From RGIG8775 sp045537235 (GTDB lineage: Bacteria > Bacillota > Clostridia > Oscillospirales > CAG-272): a stretch of DNA of 64,000 nt. Each line of letters opens with the position of its first letter. Position 1 is the stretch's first letter. Shown here one piece after another: positions 23,465-31,904 of the stretch. The position numbers and the translations under genes are program-made. Under the pieces are notes generated by a model that saw only the letters and a program-made list of their open reading frames with translations, did not search any database and was not told the origin of the DNA. The stretch is taken from NCBI GenBank assembly GCA_045537235.1, contig JAZSPB010000156.1, forward strand, positions 1-64,000, given 5' to 3'.

Positions 23465-25072
23465 ATGAAGGTTTGTATCATTCAACCGCCATATTCGGCG
23501 GATTATTCCCAATCGGATGCGTGCTATACGCGAGAACTGGAGTTGCTGGAGGAATGTGATCCTTCGATGGATCTGATTGTATTGCCGGAGTCATGCGACA
23601 TTCCCTGTTTAGCCAAAACGGTGGAGCAACGGCTTGGTAGCGTAGAAAAGTATAACAAAAGTATCCTTGATGCCGCTTCCCGGACGGCCAAACGCTGTCA
23701 TGCTATGGTATTTATCAACGCAAGATCAAGATTTGAACGGGGATATATCAATACCACCTATGCCTTTGACCGAAACGGTGAGGTCGTGGGAATGTACTAT
23801 AAGCAGCAACCCACCCCCGGAGAGGTGGCGGATCCCACGCAAGATACCGAATATGCCTTCGAGTTTTCCGAACCGACGGTTATAGAGATCGAGGGAATTC
23901 GATTTGGATTTTTGACCTGCTATGACTTTTATTTCTATGAGAGCTTTGCCAATATGGCGCGGCAAAAATTGGATGTGATCATCGGGTGCTCCCACCAAAG
24001 AAGCGATACCCATGAGGCGCTGAAGATCATTTCGCAATTTCTCGCGTACAACACCAATGCCTATGTGGTTCGCTCGTCGGTATCCATGGACGAAAATTCC
24101 AATATCGGCGGCGCGAGCATGATCGTCGCTCCCACAGGAGAGGTGTTGACCAATCTGTACAGTCGCGTGGGAATGGCGACCGTTGATATTGACGTAACCA
24201 AAAAATATTATAAGCCTGCCGGTTTTGGAAACCCGCTGTCTGCGCATTACGAATACATCGAAAAAGGGCGGAAGCCATGGAAGTACCGCCCTGCGGGAAG
24301 CGCTATTGTCAGACCCGACGATTTTATGCCATATCCCAGAGTTTGTGCTCACCGCGGATTTTGCACCATTTCGCCCGAAAACAGTATGCCTGCGTTTGGT
24401 GCGGCGGTGGCTATGGGCGCAGAGGAGATCGAATTCGATCTGTGGTACACCAAGGACGGAGAGGTCGTATCGATCCACGATCCTACCCTGGAGCGTGTAT
24501 CGACCGGTATCGGAAAGGTCTATGAGCACACATATGAAGAGTTGCTGAACTACGATTTTGGAGTCAAATACGGCGAGAAATTCAAGGGATTGAAGATCTT
24601 AAAATTTGAAGAGATTCTGAAGAAATTTGCCTGCCATGTGATTATGAACATTCATGTCAAGACGGTCAACAATACCTGTGAGTATGACAGAGCGATTTTA
24701 GAAAAGATCGTGGCACTTATTGACAAATATGACTGTAAGCAATATGTATATTTCATGTCCGGCAACGATAATTTCCTCCGACTTGCCAAAGAGGTAGCCC
24801 CCGACATTTCTCGTTGTTGCGGAGGAGGGGATGACCGCTGGGGAATGGTAGAAAGAGCCATAAAGTATGAATGCAAGAAAATTCAGCTTATGAAAGGCTA
24901 TTTCAATCAAGAGATGATAGAAAAAGCGCACCAAAACGGGATTTACTGTAATGTTTTTTGGTCAGATGATGAACAAGAGACACGCCAATTTCTTGACATG
25001 GGAATCGATACGATATTGACTAATGATTACCATCTTATTTCCCGGGTCGTAAAAGAACGGAAAAAGAAGTGA
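23465..25072 (+). CDS. Fusion: nitrilase-superfamily amidohydrolase + glycerophosphodiester phosphodiesterase
   Basis: 535 residues, two enzymes in one chain. Residues 1-275 are a carbon-nitrogen hydrolase with the full triad: E42 (VLPES), K113 (YYKQQ) and C152 (FLTCYDF). Residues about 290-532 are a GDPD TIM barrel: CAHRGF (H296), SPENSMPAFGAA, EEIEFDLWYTKDGEVVSIHDPTLERVS carry the Glu/Asp metal ligands and second His. The frame is open across the junction (PWKYRPAGSAIVRPDDFMPYPR), with no stop or internal ribosome site. The two activities could act in turn on an N-acyl or glycerophospho-amide lipid product; this is inference. Likely regulated by the divergent LysR protein. Confidence 0.9.
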   Translation: MKVCIIQPPYSADYSQSDACYTRELELLEECDPSMDLIVLPESCDIPCLAKTVEQRLGSVEKYNKSILDAASRTAKRCHAMVFINARSRFERGYINTTYAFDRNGEVVGMYYKQQPTPGEVADPTQDTEYAFEFSEPTVIEIEGIRFGFLTCYDFYFYESFANMARQKLDVIIGCSHQRSDTHEALKIISQFLAYNTNAYVVRSSVSMDENSNIGGASMIVAPTGEVLTNLYSRVGMATVDIDVTKKYYKPAGFGNPLSAHYEYIEKGRKPWKYRPAGSAIVRPDDFMPYPRVCAHRGFCTISPENSMPAFGAAVAMGAEEIEFDLWYTKDGEVVSIHDPTLERVSTGIGKVYEHTYEELLNYDFGVKYGEKFKGLKILKFEEILKKFACHVIMNIHVKTVNNTCEYDRAILEKIVALIDKYDCKQYVYFMSGNDNFLRLAKEVAPDISRCCGGGDDRWGMVERAIKYECKKIQLMKGYFNQEMIEKAHQNGIYCNVFWSDDEQETRQFLDMGIDTILTNDYHLISRVVKERKKK

Positions 25073-25076
25073 ATTA

Positions 25077-25116
25077 AATGCCGTATGCTTCGAAAGGGAG
25101 GCATACGGCATTTTTG
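25077..25116 (+). terminator. Terminator after the fusion gene
   Basis: ATGCCGTATGC / GCATACGGCAT stem followed by T5. Confidence 0.9.
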
Positions 25117-25199
25117 TTATTAAAGGGGTGCAGAAAGGAGATTCCGTAAAGGGGAGGTAAGGCAACAAAGGAAGAACCAACCGCTCAAACGATCTACAG

Positions 25200-25799
25200 T
25201 CAAGAATTATCTTCCGGCTCAAATGTTCCCCCCAAAGTAATTATGTCCGCTCCGAGAGCATAGACTTCTTCAATATTGTGCGTTACCAAAACCACAGCAT
25301 GATCTTTGGCATACTCTGAAATAATATTTATCAAAACCTCACGTGTTTCGCTGTCAACGGCGCTGAAAGGCTCATCAAGAAGCAAAAGATCACCACCGAA
25401 GGCAAGGGCTCGAGCGAGGGAAACACGCTGCTGCATTCCACCCGAAAGTTGAGAAGGATATAGGTGAAGACTTTCGGAAAGCCCCATCCCTTCCAACCAC
25501 GCTTCTGCGACCTTCGATGTTTCCTTACCCTCGGCAAGCACGACCTTAATATTATCCTGTGCCGTCAACCATTCGAAGAGACGCGGCTCTTGAAATTTAT
25601 ATGAGATTTTAAGAAAGGTAGAATCAACCGTTCCCGAATCGGCGTGTTCCAGACCGGCAATGATGTTGAGCAAGGTGGTTTTTCCAATACCGGAAGCTCC
25701 CATGATCGCTGTGACCCCCGTTTGACCAAGGGTAAATGATATGTTGTTCAAAACTACCTTATCACCAAATTGTTTGCAAATTCCATCAACTCTCAGCAT
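25200..25799 (-). CDS. ABC transporter ATP-binding protein (SsuB/TauB-like)
   Basis: 199 residues, short for the family (usually 230-260) but complete in motifs: Walker A GASGIGKTT, Q-loop FQEPRLFEWLT, signature LSGGMQQR, Walker B LLLLDEP and H-switch VTHN. FQEPRLxxWLTxxDN is typical of nitrate/sulfonate/taurine-type importers. AGGAGGTCTT fixes ATG 25799; the longer frame from 25850 lies in the permease gene. Last gene of the operon, overlapping the permease by 14 nt. Confidence 0.92.
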   Translation of the reverse strand: MLRVDGICKQFGDKVVLNNISFTLGQTGVTAIMGASGIGKTTLLNIIAGLEHADSGTVDSTFLKISYKFQEPRLFEWLTAQDNIKVVLAEGKETSKVAEAWLEGMGLSESLHLYPSQLSGGMQQRVSLARALAFGGDLLLLDEPFSAVDSETREVLINIISEYAKDHAVVLVTHNIEEVYALGADIITLGGTFEPEDNS

Positions 25800-26556
25800 A
25801 AGACCTCCTTTTCCGAAGCCGTCGCAATAGAAGCGTGGCGGTTTTTTCAATCGCCAGACTCAAAAGGATCACCACCGTTGTCCACGCAAAAAGCTCGGGA
25901 GTCTCGAGGTAGATCTTTGTATTGTAAAGTTGTTTTCCTATAGAATTTGGCGTCACAGCCAAAACCTCTGCAGCCACCCCTGCTTTCCAAGCCATGCCGA
26001 TCGAAGTCTTGCAGGCCGAAAGAAAATAGGGAAGAACAGAGGGGATGTAAAAATATTTGAGACGTTTTACGAAAGAAAACCGGTAAACCTTGCACACTTC
26101 AGCCATTTTTCCGTCCAGTGCCCGAATTCCGTCACTCACCGCCGCCCAAACAATGGGAAGCACCATAAGAAAACAGATAAACACGGGCATTTTACCGGCA
26201 CCCAGCCAAATCAGTACCAAGATAATAAAAGAGGCAACAGGAGTTGCGCGAATTACCGTGATCAAGGGGGACACCAATCGGTAAACAAAAGAGAATCGAC
26301 AAGTGAGAATGGCCAAGCCGGTTCCCAATATAGTTCCCAATAGGATCCCCAATAAAATACGCCCCAAAGTCAATCCTACATTTTTCCAGAACTGCGGATC
26401 CAAGCAGAGTTTTGCCAAGGCTCGCAACACCGTATGCGGATAGGGAAGCAAAAGCTCCTTATCCACAAAACGTGCTGCGCAAAACCAAACGGCAATCCAA
26501 AAGAGGACAATAATCAGTACGCTCCCCAGTTTTTTTGCGGTATTGGCTTTTTTCAT
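25786..26556 (-). CDS. ABC transporter permease (SsuC/TauC-like)
   Basis: 256 residues, about six membrane helices, with the binding-protein-dependent transport motif region ACKTSIGMAWKAGVAAEVLAVTPNSIGKQL (EAA loop). It starts with a 4-nt overlap on the lipoprotein gene and ends inside the ATPase gene, as expected for an importer operon. Confidence 0.92.
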   Translation of the reverse strand: MKKANTAKKLGSVLIIVLFWIAVWFCAARFVDKELLLPYPHTVLRALAKLCLDPQFWKNVGLTLGRILLGILLGTILGTGLAILTCRFSFVYRLVSPLITVIRATPVASFIILVLIWLGAGKMPVFICFLMVLPIVWAAVSDGIRALDGKMAEVCKVYRFSFVKRLKYFYIPSVLPYFLSACKTSIGMAWKAGVAAEVLAVTPNSIGKQLYNTKIYLETPELFAWTTVVILLSLAIEKTATLLLRRLRKRRSYAES

Positions 26557-27605
26557 TTGCTATAATAGAAATCCTCCGCGGGAAGAGCACCGCCTACGGA
26601 TTGAGGGTTGACTCCGTGCATTACATCAAGGAATGCGGAAAGAGCATTCATCATATCCTCACCATCCATATAAACGATGTTGCACTTGGGAATGGCCTTT
26701 TCCGCAATAGCAGCGGCGCCTGCGTAAATACCGAGATCCACTACCATTTGAGCGGCTTCGGAAACATTTGCATTCAAAAATTCAATGGAGGCTTTGTACT
26801 CCTCAAGGAACTTCGCCACCTCGTCGGGATGCTCCTCAAGGAACGCAGTACGAACAACGATACAGCCCTGCGTCAAAGGTTCATCTTTGCTATTTTCCCA
26901 TTCTTCGGTGATATCAAGCGCCACACGAAGATTGGCATTCTTGTTCATCGCCACAGAAACGATAGGCTCGGGGAGTACAGCGATCATACCCTCGGAGGAG
27001 GTGGCAACCGCGCTCATCAATGCTGCGGGTTGTGCATATGTGGTATCAACGGTAACATTTTCCACATTGCTAAGTTGACAAACGGCGCGGAAGATAAACT
27101 CGGGATTCTGCGCCGGGCAGTATACCGTCTTTTCTGCGAGGTCGGAAAGGGAATTGACGGTATTGCCGTTTTCTACAACATAAAGAACACCCAACGTATT
27201 GAGGGCAATAACCTTAACACCGCCTTGTGTTTTGTTGTAAAGAACCGATGCGGCATTGGTGGGGAGCGCGGCAATATCGATCTCGTTGTTGATGATTCCT
27301 GCATTGATAACCGATGCGTCAGTCTCAACCTTGAACTTGTAGTCCAAAGCCGCCGTCTTTTTATTGGCAGCATCCATCAGCTTTGCGGCACCGAATCCGG
27401 TTGTGCCGTTAAGAACCGAAATGCGAATATCCAATTCGGTATCGAGCTTGTTTTCCGAATCGGTACCATTGGTCTCGTCGTTGTTGGTGTCACTTTCGTT
27501 CGTGCCTTCGGTATCGGTTTCTTGCGAGCCGTTGCAGGCAGGAATAAGAGTAATGCACGAAAGCATCAAGGCGAGTACGAGTAATAGAGTAAGGATTTTT
27601 TTCAT
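26553..27605 (-). CDS. ABC transporter substrate-binding lipoprotein (SsuA/NMT1-like)
   Basis: 350 residues. Lipoprotein signal MKKILTLLLVLALMLSCITLIPAC (Cys 24), then a 35-residue Asp/Glu/Asn/Thr-rich linker, then a type-II binding fold: DIRISVLNGTTGFGAAKLMDAANKK, DIAALPTNAASVLYNKTQGGVKVIALNTLGVLYVVENG. This is the SsuA/THI5 layout used for sulfonates, nitrate, thiamine precursors or similar small anions and amines; the ligand cannot be read. AAGAGGT precedes ATG 27605, 48 nt after the Crp/Fnr stop. Confidence 0.9.
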   Translation of the reverse strand: MKKILTLLLVLALMLSCITLIPACNGSQETDTEGTNESDTNNDETNGTDSENKLDTELDIRISVLNGTTGFGAAKLMDAANKKTAALDYKFKVETDASVINAGIINNEIDIAALPTNAASVLYNKTQGGVKVIALNTLGVLYVVENGNTVNSLSDLAEKTVYCPAQNPEFIFRAVCQLSNVENVTVDTTYAQPAALMSAVATSSEGMIAVLPEPIVSVAMNKNANLRVALDITEEWENSKDEPLTQGCIVVRTAFLEEHPDEVAKFLEEYKASIEFLNANVSEAAQMVVDLGIYAGAAAIAEKAIPKCNIVYMDGEDMMNALSAFLDVMHGVNPQSVGGALPAEDFYYSK

Positions 27606-27653
27606 TGGTTTTACCTCTTTCATAAGAATTTTTTTATATAAAAATCTCTGCAA

Positions 27654-28322
27654 TTAACCAAAGCGGATCTTGAGAGCATTTTTATCAAGTACAATAATTT
27701 GTTTTCCTTCTTTGCGAATCAGACCTTCGTTGATCAAGCTGTCAAAAGCACGATAAAGTGAAGCACGTCCTATATTCAGCATATCTGATAGGGAATTTGC
27801 ATTAATATTGAGTGAATATTGTTCCATTTCTTTATTGCCGCAGGAAAGCAAAAAGAAGGCCAATTTTCGTTCGGGACTTCCGGCAGTAAAGCAGGAAATC
27901 TTTTCATTCAAAAAACAGATGCGGTCAGAAAGAAACCGAATATAATTCATACAAAAAGTCGGATCTTCACACAAAAACAGTCGAACTGTTTCTTCGGGGA
28001 AGAATACTACTCGACACGCTTTTTTGGCTACGATCAAGCTGACAAATTCCTCCTTTTGACTGAACAGATTTGCCACCCCAAAGGTATCTCCGGCATTTAA
28101 CATACGCAAAAGAACGGTGTTGTTCGGGTCGGCAGAAAAAACCGAGGCTGAGCCGGAAAGAAGAAAGCCCATTTTTTTCTCCTTTTCTTGAGGCGAGTAG
28201 ACTGTCGCCCCTGCGGCAAATTCAACCGGAATAACCGAACCGTTTTGAATCTTTTCGGAAAGAATATCGGGATTTACCCCTCGAAAAAGGGGATGCGAGA
28301 GAAGCCGAGAAATCAAATCCAT
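27654..28322 (-). CDS. Crp/Fnr-family transcriptional regulator
   Basis: 222 residues. Residues 1-145 are a cyclic-nucleotide-binding-type beta roll (FAAGATVYSPQEKEKKMGFLLSGSASVFS, LRMLNAGDTFGVANLF); 146-222 form a winged helix (LNINANSLSDMLNIGRASLYRAFDSLINEGLIRKEGKQIIVLD). No Fnr-type Cys cluster is evident at the N-terminus, so the effector is probably a small molecule. First gene of the operon with the ABC importer and probably its regulator. TTGGAGGTGAATCT precedes the ATG. Confidence 0.92.
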   Translation of the reverse strand: MDLISRLLSHPLFRGVNPDILSEKIQNGSVIPVEFAAGATVYSPQEKEKKMGFLLSGSASVFSADPNNTVLLRMLNAGDTFGVANLFSQKEEFVSLIVAKKACRVVFFPEETVRLFLCEDPTFCMNYIRFLSDRICFLNEKISCFTAGSPERKLAFFLLSCGNKEMEQYSLNINANSLSDMLNIGRASLYRAFDSLINEGLIRKEGKQIIVLDKNALKIRFG

Positions 28323-28357
28323 AGATTCACCTCCAAAAGTGTCTCAACTGATACAAA

Positions 28358-28386
28358 ATTTTAACATAAAAAACGACACTTGTCAA
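28358..28386 (-). promoter_or_regulatory. Promoter of the Crp/Fnr-ABC operon
   Basis: Minus strand TTGACA, 17 nt, TAAAAT. Confidence 0.85.
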
Positions 28387-28468
28387 TAGGAAAATGATAT
28401 TTTTTTCACAATTCGCTTGTTTTATTGTTTCTCCTATCGAAAAAATTATCGCAAAATTCGTAAAGCTA

Positions 28469-28497
28469 TTGATTTCCAAGGAAATATGAGTTATAAT
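28469..28497 (+). promoter_or_regulatory. Promoter of the nucleotidyltransferase-galE-galM operon
   Basis: TTGATT (28469-28474), 17 nt, TATAAT (28492-28497). Confidence 0.87.
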
Positions 28498-28543
28498 ATT
28501 TACGAAGTATGTGCATATGCACAACAAATATTTGGAGGTAAAT

Positions 28544-29449
28544 ATGACGCTTGTTGTTTTGGCTGCCGGTCTTGGTTCGAGATATGGCGGAATGAAGCAG
28601 ATCGATCCCATCACCAAAGACGGTGAATTTATTCTGGACTTTTCAGTTTACGATGCGGTAAGAGCGGGATTTGATAAAGTGGTTTTTGTTATCAAGGAAG
28701 CGATGCTGAAGGATTTTCAGGATACGGTAGGTGCTCGCATCGGCGATAAGATCAAGGTGGAATATGCATTCCAAAAGCCGGAGCGCTATGTCGGTGCCGA
28801 CCGCATTCCCGAAGGTCGCACAAAGCCTTGGGGTACTACCCATGCCTTGCTTTGCGCCAAGGAATATCTTACCGATAATTTCGCCGTGATCAATGCGGAC
28901 GATTTCTACGGAAAAGAGGCATATGAAACCATTGCGGCGCATCTTTCCAAAGCCGAGGATATCGATGGCGTGGGGAATGTAGCCATGGTTGGCTATGTCT
29001 TGGGAAATACCTTGACCGAAAACGGAACGGTGTCTCGCGGTGTTTGCCAAGTGAACGAAAACGGATATTTGGAGAGCATTGTGGAAACCACTAAAATCAT
29101 GCCCAACGGCGATATGGCAGTTTCCATTGTTGACGATAACAAATATCCTTTGCCGTACAACACCATGGTATCTATGAATTTCTGGGGCTTTACGCCTTCG
29201 ATCTTGGATTATTTGGAAAAGGATTTCGAAAAATTCCTCGGCACTCTTTCCGATGATCCTATGAAAAAAGAATGTTATCTGCCGTTTTCGGTAGACAATG
29301 CTATGAAGGAAGGCAAGTGCAAGGTCAAAACTTACATTACCGAGGCCCAGTGGTTCGGTGTCACTTACAGTGAGGACAAACCGGGTGTAGTTGCCGGAAT
29401 CCGCAGTCTGATCGATGCCGGCGTATATCCCGACGGTCTTTGGAAATAA
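28544..29449 (+). CDS. Sugar-phosphate nucleotidyltransferase family protein
   Basis: 301 residues. The N-terminus LVVLAAGLGSRYGGMKQIDPI is the NTP-transferase signature (G-x-G-x-R and Lys), and FAVINADDFYG carries the metal-binding Asp. It would join a sugar-1-phosphate to a nucleotide to give an NDP-sugar. Frames reach back to 28511, but TTTGGAGGTAAAT sets ATG 28544. It is the first gene of an operon with galE (27 nt later) and galM, so a UTP-hexose-1-phosphate reaction in galactose or amino-sugar use is plausible. No galK or galT is nearby. Confidence 0.85.
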   Translation: MTLVVLAAGLGSRYGGMKQIDPITKDGEFILDFSVYDAVRAGFDKVVFVIKEAMLKDFQDTVGARIGDKIKVEYAFQKPERYVGADRIPEGRTKPWGTTHALLCAKEYLTDNFAVINADDFYGKEAYETIAAHLSKAEDIDGVGNVAMVGYVLGNTLTENGTVSRGVCQVNENGYLESIVETTKIMPNGDMAVSIVDDNKYPLPYNTMVSMNFWGFTPSILDYLEKDFEKFLGTLSDDPMKKECYLPFSVDNAMKEGKCKVKTYITEAQWFGVTYSEDKPGVVAGIRSLIDAGVYPDGLWK

Positions 29450-29476
29450 TCAAGTAAATTTAAAGAGGTAAATGGA

Positions 29477-30490
29477 ATGTCTATTCTTGTTACAGGCGGC
29501 GCCGGGTTTATCGGCTCCCATACTATCGTTGAACTGCTGAACGCCAACCGAGACGTGGTAGTCCTCGACAATTTCTGCAACAGCAAGCCTGTTGTACTTG
29601 ATCGTATTCGTGAGATTACGGGTAAGGATTTCAAGTTCTATGAGGCGGATCTGCTTGACTATGATGCTATTGACAAGATCTTTTCGGAGAATGAGATCGA
29701 CAGTGTGATCCATTTTGCGGGACTCAAGGCCGTTGGGGAATCGGTGGCACAGCCCTTGCGCTACTATCATAATAACCTAACCGGTACCTTCAATCTCTGT
29801 GAGATCATGCAGAAGCACGGTGCCAAGCGAATCGTGTTCAGCTCCTCGGCTACCGTTTACGGAAAGCCCGAAAGTGTGCCGATCCGCGAGGATTTCCCCC
29901 TTTCTACTACCAACCCCTACGGCGAGACCAAATTGATGATCGAACGCATTCTCAAGGATGTTTATGTGGCAGACAATGAGTGGAGTGTATCCATTCTTCG
30001 ATATTTTAATCCCATCGGCGCTCATAAGAGCGGTCGTATTGGAGAGGACCCCAAGGGAATTCCCAACAATCTTTTGCCCTATATCACCCAAGTGGCATCC
30101 GGCAAACGGGATCACCTTTCGGTGTTTGGAAACGATTACAACACCCATGACGGTACCGGCGTGCGTGATTATATCCACGTCGTTGACCTCGCCAAAGCCC
30201 ATCTCAAAGCGCTTGACCGCGCAAGCACCGTGACGGGAGTAGAGCATTTTAACATCGGTACAGGTGTCGGTTATTCGGTTCTTGATATCGTCAAGGCTTA
30301 CGAGAAGGCTACGGGCATCAAGATCAAGTATGAGATCGTTGACCGCCGCCCCGGTGACATCGATGAGTGTTATGCGGATCCAACACGCGCCTATGAGATT
30401 CTTGGCTGGAAGGCTGAGTATAATATCGAAGATATGTGCCGTGATGCCAATAACTGGCAGAAGAATAACCCCAATGGATACGGTGACTGA
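29477..30490 (+). CDS. galE: UDP-glucose 4-epimerase
   Basis: 337 residues, standard length. NAD-binding TGGAGFIGSH at the N-terminus, catalytic SSSATVYG and the Y-x3-K pair in NPYGETK, then LRYFNPIGAH and the C-terminal sugar-binding region VDRRPGDIDECYADP. It interconverts UDP-galactose and UDP-glucose in the cytoplasm. AAAGAGGTAAATGGA precedes the ATG. Middle gene of the Leloir-type operon; galM follows after 14 nt. Confidence 0.97.
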   Translation: MSILVTGGAGFIGSHTIVELLNANRDVVVLDNFCNSKPVVLDRIREITGKDFKFYEADLLDYDAIDKIFSENEIDSVIHFAGLKAVGESVAQPLRYYHNNLTGTFNLCEIMQKHGAKRIVFSSSATVYGKPESVPIREDFPLSTTNPYGETKLMIERILKDVYVADNEWSVSILRYFNPIGAHKSGRIGEDPKGIPNNLLPYITQVASGKRDHLSVFGNDYNTHDGTGVRDYIHVVDLAKAHLKALDRASTVTGVEHFNIGTGVGYSVLDIVKAYEKATGIKIKYEIVDRRPGDIDECYADPTRAYEILGWKAEYNIEDMCRDANNWQKNNPNGYGD

Positions 30491-30504
30491 AAGGAAATGC
30501 AGCA

Positions 30505-31569
30505 ATGAATAATATTGAAAAGAAATACTTCGGAACGCTTGCGGACGGTAGAAAAGTCCACGCCTATACACTGTCCAATGCGAACGGAATGCGCGTTATG
30601 ATCTTGGATATGGGCGGTACGCTTTCCCAGATCCATGTTCCCGACAAGGACGGCAGATTGACCGATGTGGTCGGCGGCTATGACAATTTGGATTATTATG
30701 TAAATGCATCCGGCTATCAGGGCGCATTGATCGGTCGTTTCGGTAACCGCATCGGACAGGGAAAATTCACCCTTGACGGCAAGGAATATTCCTTGTTTCT
30801 CAACAATAACGGCAACCATCTCCATGGCGGAAAGGAAGGCTTCAACAAGAAAATTTGGGATGTTGTTGCCAAGGACGGTGACGAGCCTGCGCTTGAGCTG
30901 ACCTATGTTTCTCCCGACGGAGAAGAGAATTACCCCGGTACTCTAACCGTCCGTGTGACCTATACCCTCTCCAAAGAGAATGCTCTTTCTATCCGCTATG
31001 AAGCGACGACGGATAAAAAGACGATCCTCAATCTGACCAACCACGCTTACTTTAACCTTGGCGGCTATGCCTCGGGCAGTATCCACGATCACTTCCTGCA
31101 AATGGATGCCGACAGTTACGTCAGAACCGATGAAAAGCTGATTCCGACGGGCGAGCTCGCTTCCGTAGAGGGAACGCCCTTTGATTTCCGCGCAGGAAAG
31201 AAGGTCGGACAGGATATCAATGCGGATAACGCTGATCTTAAAATTGCAGGCGGCTATGACCATTGCTTCAACTTCGCGGGAGGAGAAACCAAAGAACCTG
31301 TCCTGCGTGCCACCCTCAAGGATCCCAAGTCGGGTCGTGTCATGAAGATGTACACCAATCAGCCGTGTGTGCAGCTTTACACAGGCAATTTCCTTGCCGA
31401 TGATGGCTATCCCTTCAAAGGTGGACTTGTTAAAACCAAGCAAATGGCGCTTTGCCTTGAGACTCAACATATGCCCGACAGTATCAACCAAAAGGGCTTC
31501 ACCAATGTTGTGTTGGATGTGGGAGAAAATTACGATTACACCACCATCTACGCATTCTCGGCAGAGTAA
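30505..31569 (+). CDS. galM: Aldose 1-epimerase (galactose mutarotase)
   Basis: 354 residues, standard length. Signatures: IGRFGNRIGQGKF, NGNHLHGGKEGFNKKIWDV (first catalytic His region), LTNHAYFNLGG (catalytic His), GGYDHCFNF and a C-terminal E in LETQHMPDS. It interconverts alpha and beta anomers of galactose or glucose before phosphorylation. Last gene of the operon, closed by the terminator at 31590-31626. Confidence 0.96.
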   Translation: MNNIEKKYFGTLADGRKVHAYTLSNANGMRVMILDMGGTLSQIHVPDKDGRLTDVVGGYDNLDYYVNASGYQGALIGRFGNRIGQGKFTLDGKEYSLFLNNNGNHLHGGKEGFNKKIWDVVAKDGDEPALELTYVSPDGEENYPGTLTVRVTYTLSKENALSIRYEATTDKKTILNLTNHAYFNLGGYASGSIHDHFLQMDADSYVRTDEKLIPTGELASVEGTPFDFRAGKKVGQDINADNADLKIAGGYDHCFNFAGGETKEPVLRATLKDPKSGRVMKMYTNQPCVQLYTGNFLADDGYPFKGGLVKTKQMALCLETQHMPDSINQKGFTNVVLDVGENYDYTTIYAFSAE

Positions 31570-31589
31570 TTAATTGAAATAATATGTAG

Positions 31590-31626
31590 AAAAGCGATGC
31601 TTGTTTCAAGGCATCGCTTTTTGCTT
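31590..31626 (+). terminator. Terminator after galM
   Basis: AAAGCGATGC / GCATCGCTTT stem, 10-nt loop, T-rich tail. Confidence 0.9.
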
Positions 31627-31681
31627 TTTGAAAACCGTTTGCCACAAAAAATCAAAACTTTTCTTTTTTCTTGATTTTCTG

Positions 31682-31710
31682 TTTACAAACGGGACATTTT
31701 GTGATATAAT
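31682..31710 (+). promoter_or_regulatory. Promoter of leader RNA 2
   Basis: TTTACA (31682-31687), 17 nt, TATAAT (31705-31710). As at 342-370, the P1 helix begins about 7 nt downstream. Confidence 0.9.
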
Positions 31711-31716
31711 CAAAAA

Positions 31717-31877
31717 TGCGACACAACTGAATAAAACTCAATTGGGGATGGCCATTTTTATCATATGGTAAAAATGCATGCTCTTTTTTCGCCTACCCTT
31801 TTGAGTTTACGAAAAGTTGTGTCGCAGCAATCGGAGTCATGTGTTTTTCGTGCGTGGCTACGAGCTGCGCACTTTTT
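31717..31877 (+). promoter_or_regulatory. Structured leader RNA 2 (same architecture as leader 1)
   Basis: P1 is a 12-bp perfect helix, 31717-31728 (TGCGACACAACT) with 31815-31826. P2 is AAACTCAA / TTGAGTTT (31734-31741 / 31801-31808). P3 is ATTTTTA / TAAAAAT (31754-31760 / 31769-31775) with a loop ending in GG. The segment GCTCTTTTTTCGCCTACCC matches GCTTCTATTTTGGCGTACTCC of leader 1. The linker is AATCGGAG, then a GTGCG...CGCAC terminator with T5 (31850-31877), 27 nt before the ATG. Helix sequences differ between the copies while pairing is kept, which supports a conserved RNA fold rather than a DNA repeat. Confidence 0.7.
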
Positions 31878-31904
31878 ATTTTGTTTTAAGAAGGGGAAAA
31901 GAAA

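Larger units (their letters stand above)
31570..31904. other. Intergenic region: terminator, promoter and leader RNA 2
   Basis: The gap between galM and the repeat protein is filled by the galM terminator, the promoter at 31682-31710 and the leader RNA at 31717-31877. No short gene is supportable. Confidence 0.8.

Noticed and set aside
23465..25072. Two separate genes misjoined
   Set aside because: The frame is open across the junction with no ribosome site or start before the GDPD part, so a true fusion is the simpler reading.
26535..27584. 349-codon plus frame
   Set aside because: Antisense shadow of the binding-protein gene.
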